DNA from: Cutibacterium namnetense
GTDB lineage: Bacteria; Actinomycetota; Actinomycetes; Propionibacteriales; Propionibacteriaceae
NCBI RefSeq assembly: GCF_001642025.1
Contig: NZ_LWHO01000001.1
Coordinates: 406,573-470,572 of the forward strand
DNA: 64,000 nucleotides
Direction of reading: 5' to 3'
The position numbers and the translations under genes were made by a program. Every line of letters begins with the position of its first letter. The stretch's first letter is position 1. A model generated the notes under the pieces. It ran no database searches. It saw only the letters and a list, made by a program, of their open reading frames with translations, and had not been told where the DNA came from. Of this stretch, positions 19,273 through 29,120 are shown one piece after another.

Positions 19273-19911
19273 TCAGATGCGAACGCGTCCACGCGAGGGG
19301 GTGTCGAAAGTCACAGCGTCGATGCCGGGATGGCCGTTGGGGCTGGCGAAATCGAAGGTGATTCCTTCGACCTCGTCCGGGATGGTCTCTCCCAGCCAAT
19401 CTTCCACGCGCTGACGCGATCCAGATATCTCGACGGAGGTCAGGGTGACGTTGCCACTCAGGCTGGAAGGCAGCAGCTCAGCCGGAGAAGTCCACTTGAT
19501 GAAGAAGGGCAACTGTGGGTCCGCCATCAGCCCCTTAATCCCGATTTGACGCCACTCGAGGTGACGACCGTCAGGGAAAGTGCGCTTGCCGGGTACCGAC
19601 TGGCGCTCAAGACGCTTCTCGTAAGGGACGAGGTCATCGACGGAGACGGCCCATCCCATCCAGCCGCCGCCTTGCTCTTGGCGTGCACGCACTGCTTGTC
19701 CGAAGACGGCTTTCTCTGCGGCCGGGTGGTCGAGGACCTCCACAATTTCGATATAACGCGGGCCGGCCAGCGGCAGGATGCGATTGCGGGTGCCGAAGCT
19801 GGGGTGGATTCCACCGTTGATGAAGGAGGTCCCCAAGACTTCGCCGAGGCGAGCGGCGTCCTCATCGAGACCTGCGGGGCCAGCGGCGAACATGAGATGG
19901 TCGACGTGCAT
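19273..19911 (-). CDS. VOC/glyoxalase-like domain protein
   Basis: 212 residues with the layout of the glyoxalase-like 3 (VOC superfamily) proteins. It starts with VDHLMFAAGPAGLDEDAARL, has the conserved IHPSFGTRNRILPL then YIEIVEVLDHPA, and a second half with LMADPQLPFFIKWTSP. Metal-ligand positions include His4 and the Glu in YIEIVEV. The substrate is unknown; family members range from dioxygenase-like to antibiotic-resistance folds. The gene stands between malic enzyme and a divergent TIM-barrel isomerase gene, with no operon partner. Confidence 0.75.
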   Translation of the reverse strand: MHVDHLMFAAGPAGLDEDAARLGEVLGTSFINGGIHPSFGTRNRILPLAGPRYIEIVEVLDHPAAEKAVFGQAVRARQEQGGGWMGWAVSVDDLVPYEKRLERQSVPGKRTFPDGRHLEWRQIGIKGLMADPQLPFFIKWTSPAELLPSSLSGNVTLTSVEISGSRQRVEDWLGETIPDEVEGITFDFASPNGHPGIDAVTFDTPSRGRVRI

Positions 19912-20062
19912 GGCAATATTGTCTCCTGTGTGCTTCCCACGATGAAATCGGCCCCCTGGTGGCCGTCATAATGCGGTCTAGCATCGTGGTTCATCGTGAC
20001 GTGGGCGCAGCGCATCCAACGCCTCCGTCACGGTGTTGGCCGAGGCACGATAGGTTGAGCAT

Positions 20063-20953
20063 GTGCCTGACTGTTTCGGACCTTCTGAAACCACGACCAC
20101 GTCTGCTTCAGTCGCCCCTCGTGTGACGTTGTCGACGACCTCGGTGTATCCCGAGTCAACCGTCGACGCCTTCGCGTGTGCTAAGGCTATCGGTTATGAC
20201 GGAGTCGAACTGATGGTCGGTATTGATCCAGTTGCCGCCGACGTTGACCGGATCGTCGATCTGTCGGCCGAGTACGCCGTCACAGTGTGGTCTATCCATG
20301 CGCCGTGTCTGCTTGTTACACCGAATGTGTGGGGAAGTGACCCGTGGGGCAAGTTGGATAGGGCTGCTGAGGCTGCCGGACGGCTTGGTTCTAAGCTCAT
20401 CGTCGTTCACCCTCCGTTTCGTTGGCAACGCGACTATGCCGGTAGTTTCGAGGAAGGCGTTGCCAAATTTAACGAGAAATACTCCCCGCTCGTCTGTGCC
20501 GTAGAAAACATGTATCCCTGGCGCACTCCAGCTGGTCGCTTTGCCGCTTATTCGCCGGGCTTTGATCCCACTAGCCTCAGTTACGATCACCTCGTCTTGG
20601 ACCTATCTCACGCCGCAACCGCCCAGATGGATTCCCGCACTCTGGTTGATCTGTGGGGTCCACGATTGCGGCATATCCATCTGACGGATGGTTCGGGCAC
20701 CTTTAAGGACGAGCATCTTCTGCCCGGTCAGGGAAACCAGCACGCCTGGGAGGTTGTCGAACGAGCAGTAGCGGGTGGATTCAACGGGGATATCGTGTTG
20801 GAGGTCAACACCCGTAAACTTTCTAGCGAGGGCGCGGGTCAAGGTGCCCGGTTCGAGGCGTTGTCTGAAGCTTTGGTGCAGACCAGGATGGCGGTTGATC
20901 GGGGCCTCTTTGCTCGCCGATCTGGCCAGACGGGGGAAGGGGCTGGGCAGTGA
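20063..20953 (+). CDS. Sugar phosphate isomerase/epimerase (xylose isomerase-like TIM barrel)
   Basis: 296 residues, GTG start. AP-endonuclease-2/xylose isomerase-like barrel: VTLSTTSVYPESTVDAFACA, GYDGVELMVGID, VWSIHAPCLL, KLIVVHPPFRWQRDY, VENMYPW, LVLDLSHAA, RHIHLTDGSG and IVLEVNTR provide the metal-binding Glu/His/Asp residues on successive strands. The specific substrate cannot be deduced. It overlaps the proline dehydrogenase start by 4 bases, a pairing seen in other actinobacteria, so the two are likely co-translated. Confidence 0.82.
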   Translation: MPDCFGPSETTTTSASVAPRVTLSTTSVYPESTVDAFACAKAIGYDGVELMVGIDPVAADVDRIVDLSAEYAVTVWSIHAPCLLVTPNVWGSDPWGKLDRAAEAAGRLGSKLIVVHPPFRWQRDYAGSFEEGVAKFNEKYSPLVCAVENMYPWRTPAGRFAAYSPGFDPTSLSYDHLVLDLSHAATAQMDSRTLVDLWGPRLRHIHLTDGSGTFKDEHLLPGQGNQHAWEVVERAVAGGFNGDIVLEVNTRKLSSEGAGQGARFEALSEALVQTRMAVDRGLFARRSGQTGEGAGQ

Positions 20954-21909
20954 CCGAGAGTCGACATAACTTCCGGGGCGGAGCTGTGCTGGCATCGGGT
21001 CGGCGCCTTGCGATGCAATTGGCGATGGACCCCACGATTGCTCACAAGGTGTCTCGATCTCGGATCGCTCGTGAGATCGCTGCGACGTACGTTGCAGGAG
21101 AGGACGTCGAATCGGCGATCGATAAGGCTGCCGACCAGGTGCTGAAGGGCCTCGACGTCAGCCTGCACCCCCTCGACCCCGACCCTGTCGACCTCGCCCA
21201 GGCTCGACGAGCGATGACCAGACTGTGCGGGGTTATCGAGAGACTCGGCGCTAATCCGGTCTTTGATGGCCATGCTGAGGTGTCGATCAGTTTGGCGGCT
21301 CTAGGGCTGAGAGTCAACGACGATCTGGCTCGTGGGCAGGCTCGAGAGGTCTGCCAGATTGCTCGCGACAACCACGTCGCTGTGACTGTTGACGACGGAG
21401 GACCCGATGTCCACGATCGTTCGCATCGTATGGTGATGGATCTGCTTGCCGACTACGAAGACACCGGCATCGTCATCCAGGCTGCACGCCACGACTCCCT
21501 GATGCAGGTGCGAGAACTGGCTGCTCCAGGGCGCCGCATTAGGTTGTGCAAAGGCTCGTATATCGGTCCTCGTTCAGTCACTTTGATCCGTCCGCACGAC
21601 GTCGATTTGAGAATGGCCGCCTGCCTGCGCGCTCTTATGGCTGGTCCTTCGACGGTGATGCTAGCTAGCCATGATCCCGTCTTTGTGGCGCTCGGTGAAC
21701 AGCTCATGGCGAGCCTAGACCGGCCGCTGGAATTCCAAATGCTGCAAGGAATTCGTCCCTTAGAGCAGCGGAGACTGGTGGACATTGGCCACCGGATGCG
21801 GGTTTATCTGCCCTACGGCCACGACTGGTATCGGTATTGCACTCGACGAATCGTTGAAAGACCGGGCAATATTTGGCTGTTTGGGCGATCACTGGTGGAA
21901 AGGCGTTGA
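20950..21909 (+). CDS. Proline dehydrogenase
   Basis: An FAD-dependent oxidase (319 residues) for proline to pyrroline-5-carboxylate, with the beta/alpha barrel only, so the mono-functional type. Features: ISLAALGLRVNDDLARGQA, HVAVTVDDGGPDVHDRSHRM, GIVIQAARHDS and the FAD/substrate region RRIRLCKGSYIG. The C-terminal segment EFQMLQGIRPLEQRRLV, then VYLPYGHDWYRYCTRR, is the PRODH signature. It starts at GTG overlapping the upstream isomerase. proC, which runs the reverse reaction, lies 2 kb downstream. Confidence 0.9.
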   Translation: MTESRHNFRGGAVLASGRRLAMQLAMDPTIAHKVSRSRIAREIAATYVAGEDVESAIDKAADQVLKGLDVSLHPLDPDPVDLAQARRAMTRLCGVIERLGANPVFDGHAEVSISLAALGLRVNDDLARGQAREVCQIARDNHVAVTVDDGGPDVHDRSHRMVMDLLADYEDTGIVIQAARHDSLMQVRELAAPGRRIRLCKGSYIGPRSVTLIRPHDVDLRMAACLRALMAGPSTVMLASHDPVFVALGEQLMASLDRPLEFQMLQGIRPLEQRRLVDIGHRMRVYLPYGHDWYRYCTRRIVERPGNIWLFGRSLVERR

Positions 21910-21911
21910 CG

Positions 21912-22745
21912 ATGTGGAATGGCACGAGCACCGTCGGCCCTCGTCGGTGCCTGGATGAAAAGCCGCGGCGAGGAATGGCGAGGGATCGTGCGACAGACCG
22001 ACGCCTGCTTTGGGAGACGATCTTCCTGTTGGCTGTCAGTTTGGGGCAATCAGCCTGGTATTCGATTCTGCGGATGATCGAGCGTCTCACTCGAGGTGTG
22101 CCGATGGGCAAGCAGACCTCCACGCTCAACTCTTCGGTGACTCCCGGACGTCCGTGGCTTGATCTGCTGTACCAGTTATCTGATATCGCTTTCGGGGTCG
22201 CGCCAGCCATGCTGGCGGTTCTCCTGCTTGTCCAGCTCAGGCCGCCACGTCAAGGGGTCCGTCACGCTTTAGGGCTGGAAGCGCCGGGATGGGGGCGTGA
22301 CGTTGGAGCTGGGGCAATGCTGGCCGTCATTATCGGTATCCCCGGACTTGCTTTCTACTGGGCGGCGCGTGCTCTTGGCTTCAACACCACTGTTCGGGCT
22401 GCTGAGTTGCAGCATGTCTGGTGGACGGCCCCGGTGCTCATCGGGTTGGCAGGTATGAACGCAGTCCTTGAGGAGACTGTCATCGTCGGCTACCTCTTTA
22501 CGAGGTGGCGTCAGATCGGATGGTCGACGACGACGATTATCGTCACCTCGGCCATCATCCGCGGCACCTATCACCTCTATCAAGGCTGGGGTGGTTTCAT
22601 CGGCAACATCGCCATGGGCCTGTTCCTAGGCTGGGTTTTCTCTCGTCGGCGGCGACTCCTACCCCTCATCACGGCGCACGCCTTCCTCGACATCGTCTCC
22701 TTCCTTGGCTACGCCTATCTGGCTGGCCGCGTTAGTTGGCTATAG
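21912..22745 (+). CDS. CPBP-family intramembrane metalloprotease
   Basis: 277 residues from ATG 21912, two bases after the preceding stop; ATG 21975 is an alternative. About eight hydrophobic segments. The CPBP (Abi/Rce1-like) motifs are EETVIVGYLFTRW, HLYQGWGGFIGNIAMGLFLG and AHAFLDIVSF, which supply the Glu-Glu and His metal ligands. In the first motif the usual Arg of EExxxR is replaced by Val (EETVIV). Family members process prenylated or peptide substrates or confer bacteriocin immunity; the role here is unknown. Confidence 0.85.
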   Translation: MWNGTSTVGPRRCLDEKPRRGMARDRATDRRLLWETIFLLAVSLGQSAWYSILRMIERLTRGVPMGKQTSTLNSSVTPGRPWLDLLYQLSDIAFGVAPAMLAVLLLVQLRPPRQGVRHALGLEAPGWGRDVGAGAMLAVIIGIPGLAFYWAARALGFNTTVRAAELQHVWWTAPVLIGLAGMNAVLEETVIVGYLFTRWRQIGWSTTTIIVTSAIIRGTYHLYQGWGGFIGNIAMGLFLGWVFSRRRRLLPLITAHAFLDIVSFLGYAYLAGRVSWL

Positions 22746-24622
<1,877 letters not shown>

Positions 24623-24640
24623 CGGGTCGGCGCGGCGATT

Positions 24641-24670
24641 TTGGCTCCCATGGCCGACACGGCGTAAAGT
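24641..24670 (+). promoter_or_regulatory. Candidate sigma-70-type promoter for bS22
   Basis: TTGGCT at 24641-24646, an 18-base spacer and TAAAGT at 24665-24670. It lies in the gap after proC and about 90 bases ahead of the bS22 start. Fit to the housekeeping consensus is moderate; no other good candidate is seen in the gap. Confidence 0.4.
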
Positions 24671-24757
24671 ACCCCTTTGTCCGCCTTGTCGGTGGGCCAA
24701 GAACTTCGCACCTGCCCGGGTGCATCAAGCTTCCAGTTCCAACGAAAGAGGTTGATC

Positions 24758-24859
24758 GTGGGATCCGTGATCAAAAAGCGTCGCAAGCGCATGGCGAAGA
24801 AGAAGCACCGCAAGCTGCTCAAGAGGACGCGTATTCAGCGTCGTCGCGCTGGCAAGTGA
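24758..24859 (+). CDS. Small ribosomal subunit protein bS22 (AURKAIP1/COX24-domain)
   Basis: A 33-residue, extremely basic protein beginning [16 protein letters not shown] after the first residues MGS and ending RRAGK. This sequence is a hallmark of the tiny actinobacterial AURKAIP1/COX24-domain proteins, identified in mycobacterial ribosomes as bS22. The start is GTG 24758, with AAAGAGG 6-7 bases upstream; longer in-frame versions from 24677 lack a ribosome site. It has its own likely promoter. The following glutaredoxin-like gene starts 20 bases on. Confidence 0.85.
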
Positions 24860-24878
24860 CGTTTCGGGCGGTTGTGGC

Positions 24879-25220
24879 ATGTGGCGGCATCAACATGGCA
24901 TGGCTGCCCTCCGCGGCGGTGAATCACGACCCCTCGACCCGCCGGTCGAGGGGCGCGTCGTTATTGTCACCCGCCAGGGGTGTCATTTGTGCGATGAGGC
25001 CATTGGTCTTGTTGCACACTTGAGACAGGATTATCGCGATCTCGTACCAGAGCCGATGATCGTTGACGTCGATACCAATGAGGACCTTCGCTCTCGCTGG
25101 GGCGATCATGTCCCGGTCACTTTCGTTGACGGTGCCCTTATTGCCTACTGGACTCTTCATGCTGACACCTTCCTGTCAGCCTTGCGCGATGGCCCCTCAC
25201 TCCCGGCGGTGTTGCCCTGA
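24879..25220 (+). CDS. Glutaredoxin-like protein
   Basis: 113 residues, or about 100 if a later ATG is used. After a variable N-terminus, VVIVTRQGCHLCDEAIGLV gives a CxxC active site (CHLC). The cis-Pro loop is HVPVTFVDG and the protein ends with a helix, ADTFLSALRDG: a single-domain thioredoxin-fold DUF836/glutaredoxin-2-like protein. Its partners and redox substrate are unknown. In other actinobacteria such genes sit near heme genes, and here a HemD-type gene follows after 123 bases. Confidence 0.8.
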   Translation: MWRHQHGMAALRGGESRPLDPPVEGRVVIVTRQGCHLCDEAIGLVAHLRQDYRDLVPEPMIVDVDTNEDLRSRWGDHVPVTFVDGALIAYWTLHADTFLSALRDGPSLPAVLP

Positions 25221-25343
25221 CATCCGAGATGTCCAGTGGGCGGGCACGTTTGCGCCTTTCCTCACAGACCAGCACTATTGACCTCGATGCCCAATGCCGG
25301 AGCACACCGCCTGGCATGACGACAGACACCGGAAGGACTCCAG

Positions 25344-27056
25344 ATGACTGACGAGGCTCACCAGCCGACGCCGCAGCCGGTCGGTGATCTGGGCACTGCG
25401 TCGTCTCAGACCAGGGTGCAGTTTGTGGGTGCCGGTCCAGGAGATCCGAATCTGTTGACCCTCGGGGCTGTTGACGCCATCAATCGCGCCCAGGTCATCG
25501 TCATTTCGTGCGCCGAGTACCGCATGTTGCTTGGCAGTGATTTCCTAGAGCTTCGTCCTGACGTCAGAATCGTGTTGGCTGGCGATGCTGATGAAGAAGC
25601 CGTCGCCCTGCCTAGCCAGCCGGGGGGCGCCCCGACCCCCGTCGACGTGGACGAGCACTGTACCGACCTCATTGCCACCGTTATTGAGGCAGCCTCCCAA
25701 GGCCTTGAGGTTGTTCGTCTTGTTTCTGGGGACCCCTTCCTTGATGGCGATATTGGCGCCGAAGCTGCCGCTGTGGCCCGCGCTGATCACGACGTCGACG
25801 TCATTCCCGGTGTCACTGGCATGACCGCTGTCCCGGAATATGCCGGGCTGATCCTGCATGGCCATGACGTCCAGCTTATTGGGGACGCCGCATGTCAGCG
25901 CGATATTGCGGGACATGGTCCCGACTGGTCAGATCAGGGACTCATCGTCGTTCATACCTCAGCTGGCAAGCTTAAAGAAGTCGTCAAACACGCGGTTGCG
26001 TCTGGGCGCAGTGAGGATGAGCCTGCGGCTCTGATCTGCCATGGTGCGACGACCCAGCAGATCACCCATACCGTCACCCTTGGCGCGTTGCCGCAGACAG
26101 CTAAGACAGCGCGGCTAGATAGTGCTGAGCCGGTTCACGTGGCCATCGGCAAGGTTGTCGAGGCTCCCGATCGCGAGCAGCTCGATTGGTACGAATCCAA
26201 GCCGCTATTTGGCTGGAATATTCTCATCCCGCGCACCCGTGACCATTCTGCAACCCTGCCCTCGCGGCTACAGAGTTACGGTGCTCATTCCCTCGACGTT
26301 CCCACGATTTCGATGGAGCCGCCGCGTACTCCTCAGCAGATGGATAAGGCTGTTCGCGGTCTTGTTGAGGGACGCTACGAGTGGGTTGTCTTTACCTCTG
26401 CCAACGCGGTACGCGCCGTTTCGGAGAAGCTAGAGCAGATTGGTTTGGACGCTCGCGCATACTCAGGCTTGCGTATCGCCGCAATTTTCGATTCGACTAT
26501 CAACGCTTTGGCCGAATGGGGTGTCCGACCCGATCTTGTGCCAGCTGGGGAGCAGTCCACCCGGGCGTTAGCCGCGGTATTCCCAGCTTTTGACGAGGCT
26601 CTCGACCCCATCAACCGCGTTTTCGTGCCGCGTGCCGATATCGCCACTGAGTCCCTGTCAGCCGACCTATCTGAGCTGGGCTGGGAGGTCGAAGACGTCG
26701 TGGGGTATCGCACTGTGCGAGCCGCCCCGCCGCCAGCTGAGACCCGTGAAGCTATTAAGACCGGTAAATTCGACGCCGTCGTGTTTACCTCCTCCACGAC
26801 TGTGCGCAACCTCGTCGGTATTGCCGGAAAACCACACAAGCACACCGTGGTCGCCGCCGTTGGTATGCGTACTGCCGAAACGTGCCGTGAACATGGCCTA
26901 ATCGTTGACGTCGTCGCCCCCGAACCGACCGCGTTGAGCTTGGCTGACGCCCTGGCGGATTTCGCTGCGAAGCGTCGCGACGACATGGTTGCCAAAGGCC
27001 TGTCGGTGGTTCGGCCCTCGCAGCGCAAGCGTCGGGGCCGCCATCCTTCGCGCTGA
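25344..27056 (+). CDS. Uroporphyrinogen-III C-methyltransferase-like/uroporphyrinogen-III synthase fusion
   Basis: 570 residues in two parts. Residues 25-285 are a CobA/SUMT-like domain: VQFVGAGPGDPNLLTLGAVD, VVRLVSGDPFLDGDIGAEAA and VDVIPGVTGMTAVPEYAGL. The normal RLKGGDP is degraded to RLVSGDP, so methyltransferase activity is doubtful. Residues 290-545 are a full uroporphyrinogen-III synthase: WNILIPRTRDHSATLPSRL, EWVVFTSANAVRAVSEKL and FDAVVFTSSTTVRNLVGIAG. The same arrangement occurs in the HemD of mycobacteria. The heme cluster at 3-12 kb already has a separate hemD, so this copy may be redundant or serve another tetrapyrrole branch. A GGAAGGA site precedes the ATG. Confidence 0.87.
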   Translation: MTDEAHQPTPQPVGDLGTASSQTRVQFVGAGPGDPNLLTLGAVDAINRAQVIVISCAEYRMLLGSDFLELRPDVRIVLAGDADEEAVALPSQPGGAPTPVDVDEHCTDLIATVIEAASQGLEVVRLVSGDPFLDGDIGAEAAAVARADHDVDVIPGVTGMTAVPEYAGLILHGHDVQLIGDAACQRDIAGHGPDWSDQGLIVVHTSAGKLKEVVKHAVASGRSEDEPAALICHGATTQQITHTVTLGALPQTAKTARLDSAEPVHVAIGKVVEAPDREQLDWYESKPLFGWNILIPRTRDHSATLPSRLQSYGAHSLDVPTISMEPPRTPQQMDKAVRGLVEGRYEWVVFTSANAVRAVSEKLEQIGLDARAYSGLRIAAIFDSTINALAEWGVRPDLVPAGEQSTRALAAVFPAFDEALDPINRVFVPRADIATESLSADLSELGWEVEDVVGYRTVRAAPPPAETREAIKTGKFDAVVFTSSTTVRNLVGIAGKPHKHTVVAAVGMRTAETCREHGLIVDVVAPEPTALSLADALADFAAKRRDDMVAKGLSVVRPSQRKRRGRHPSR

Positions 27057-27127
27057 CACGTGCCTATGACGTAGGGTCATGGACAGGGCGGGGTTTTGCC
27101 GCCTGAGAAGTATCGGAAGGGGAGACG

Positions 27128-27796
27128 ATGGGCGCCACGACGACTGTCCACCTGCTGCGTCACGGTGAAGTCGATAACCCGACCGGGGTTCTGTACGGCT
27201 GCATGCCCGGATACCACCTGTCTGCGCTGGGGCGACGGATGGCGGCCCGTGCCGCTGAGCACTTTGCCAGCGTCGAGTTGTCGGCCCTGGTGAGTTCCCC
27301 TTTGGAGCGTGCTAGGGAAACGATGGCCCCCATCGCCGCGCTGCATCCTGAACTTGAGGTGCGCATTGATTCTGACGTCCTCGAAGCCACCAACGTCTTC
27401 GAGGGTCAGGTTTTTGGCAAGGGCAACAAGGCCCTGCGCAGCCCTCGTAACTGGCGTTATCTGTCGAATCCCTTAACCCCTAGTTGGGGCGAGCCTTATG
27501 TTGAGATCGCCGAGCGAATGACCCGGGCTATTATGCGGGCGGCGAATGAGGTTCCTGCGGGCGGCCAGGCCCTCATCGTCTCTCACCAGCTACCGATTTG
27601 GATTGCGCGCTGCGCAGCCGAGGGGCGACGCCTTCCTCACGATCCGCGCTCCCGCAAATGCACTCTCGCCTCAGTCACGAGTTTCGGGGTGCTCAATGGT
27701 CGTGTCGTCCGTATTGACTATTGCGAGCCGGCGCGTGACCTTATCCCGGCGAAGGATCGTCGGGCCAACATCTCGGCAGGTGGTGCGCCGGAGTGA
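27128..27796 (+). CDS. Histidine phosphatase family protein
   Basis: 222 residues with the phosphoglycerate mutase-like fold. The catalytic His is in VHLLRHGEVDNPTGVLYG; ALVSSPLERARETMAPIA supplies the second Arg and Glu region; ALIVSHQLPIWIARC holds the second catalytic His. Unlike GpmA it is unlikely to act in glycolysis, and its substrate is unknown. It overlaps the TlpA-like gene by 4 bases. The same neighbour order (phosphatase, TlpA/ResA, CcdA, ResB, CcsA) is known in mycobacteria, so it belongs to the cytochrome c maturation operon by position. Confidence 0.85.
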   Translation: MGATTTVHLLRHGEVDNPTGVLYGCMPGYHLSALGRRMAARAAEHFASVELSALVSSPLERARETMAPIAALHPELEVRIDSDVLEATNVFEGQVFGKGNKALRSPRNWRYLSNPLTPSWGEPYVEIAERMTRAIMRAANEVPAGGQALIVSHQLPIWIARCAAEGRRLPHDPRSRKCTLASVTSFGVLNGRVVRIDYCEPARDLIPAKDRRANISAGGAPE

Positions 27797-28362
27797 AAAC
27801 TCGGCTCATCGCCGTCTTTGCTGCGGCGACCGTCATGGTGACCGGAGTCTCGGCTTGTTCGTCGGCGTCGGTTAGTGGCGACAAGGGATTCGCAGCTGGA
27901 GACGGATCGTGGTCGAAACTTCCAGCCGATAAGCGGGAGCCTGCTGCGGCCCTCGCCGGGGCCGATCTGAACGGTAAGAAGATCAGCACCGCCAATGCCA
28001 AGGGCAGGGTCATCGTCGTCAATGTGTGGGGGTCGTGGTGCGCGCCATGCCGTCATGAAGCTCCTGCCTTGGTGAAGGCGGCTGATCGCACCAAGGATGT
28101 CGCAGCGTTTTACGGGATCAATACGCGCGATCTTGACCCCGGACCGCCCCAGGCTTTCTCCCGAGCTTTCCATATCTCTTATCCGAGTTTTTATGACCCC
28201 GATGGCGCGATGTTGCTCAAGTTCACTGAATTACCTCCCAAAGCGATTCCGTCCACTCTCGTCATCGATCGCAAGGGTCGCTCGGCCGCTCGATTCGTGG
28301 GAGAGGTGAGCACCGCCACACTGGTTCAGGCGATTAATGACGTTGCCAAGGAGAGCCAGTGA
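27793..28362 (+). CDS. TlpA/ResA-like thioredoxin lipoprotein
   Basis: 189 residues. GTG start; signal peptide with lipobox ending VSACSS near residue 22, so an exported lipoprotein. The thioredoxin fold has VVNVWGSWCAPCRHEAPAL (active site CAPC) and a cis-Pro segment in PPKAIPSTLVIDRKGR. Proteins of this kind reduce the haem-binding CxxCH motif of apocytochrome c outside the membrane, receiving electrons from CcdA, the next gene. Overlaps both neighbours by 4 bases. Confidence 0.9.
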   Translation: MKTRLIAVFAAATVMVTGVSACSSASVSGDKGFAAGDGSWSKLPADKREPAAALAGADLNGKKISTANAKGRVIVVNVWGSWCAPCRHEAPALVKAADRTKDVAAFYGINTRDLDPGPPQAFSRAFHISYPSFYDPDGAMLLKFTELPPKAIPSTLVIDRKGRSAARFVGEVSTATLVQAINDVAKESQ

Positions 28363-29120
28363 CGCCGCTCGATCTGGGATCTTGGGTAGCCGCGGAATTG
28401 ACCGGATCGATGGCCGCGGCGATACCGGTGGCGGTATTTGCCGGTCTGCTGTCCTTCTTTTCTCCATGCGTTTTGCCTCTCATTCCTGGCTATCTCAGCT
28501 ATGTGACGGGTCTGGGGGCTGCAGACGTCATTGAGGGGCGGCGTCGGGCACGCACTGTGGTGGGCACGGTCCTGTTTGTGGTGGGTTTCACCGTCGTATT
28601 CGTCGCTACTGGGACGATCATTGGTACCCTCGGCGAGGCGCTTATGAGCCATCGTCGCGCTATTGAGGTCGTCGTTGGAGCCCTGACTGTCGTACTTGGG
28701 GCGATGTTTGCTGGGCTTGTTCCGCTGGGTCGACGTGAACTGCGGATCCATTGGCTGCCCCGAGCAGGGGTGGCTGCCGCACCGATTCTAGGGATCGTCT
28801 TTGGGCTGGGCTGGACGCCGTGCATCGGGCCGGCCCTGTCCGTGGTCTATGGGCTGTCCTTGGCCCAGGGGTCGGCGGCCCGAGGTGCTGTACTGGCGAC
28901 CTGTTACTCGTTGGGTCTGGGGATTCCGTTTATTGCGGCGGCTGCTGCCCTGGTGTGGATGGGGCGCACGATTGACGCGGTGCGGATCCATCAGCACGGT
29001 GTGCAGCGCTTCGGGGGAATACTCCTGATGGCGATCGGCGTGCTGCTGGTCACCGGATGGTGGGAGTCGATTATGGCGATGTTGCGGACCTGGGCAGGTA
29101 AGTTCGGGGCGGTGATCTGA
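28359..29120 (+). CDS. ccdA: CcdA-type thiol-disulfide transporter
   Basis: 253 residues, about six transmembrane helices. The N-terminal FAGLLSFFSPCVLPLIPGYL carries the first redox cysteine in the SPCVLP signature. FGLGWTPCIGPALSVVYGL carries the second, so the cysteine pair is complete. Moves reducing equivalents from cytoplasmic thioredoxin across the membrane to the TlpA-like protein for apocytochrome c. Starts at a GTG overlapping the previous stop; the following resB starts on its last base. Confidence 0.93.
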   Translation: MTPLDLGSWVAAELTGSMAAAIPVAVFAGLLSFFSPCVLPLIPGYLSYVTGLGAADVIEGRRRARTVVGTVLFVVGFTVVFVATGTIIGTLGEALMSHRRAIEVVVGALTVVLGAMFAGLVPLGRRELRIHWLPRAGVAAAPILGIVFGLGWTPCIGPALSVVYGLSLAQGSAARGAVLATCYSLGLGIPFIAAAAALVWMGRTIDAVRIHQHGVQRFGGILLMAIGVLLVTGWWESIMAMLRTWAGKFGAVI

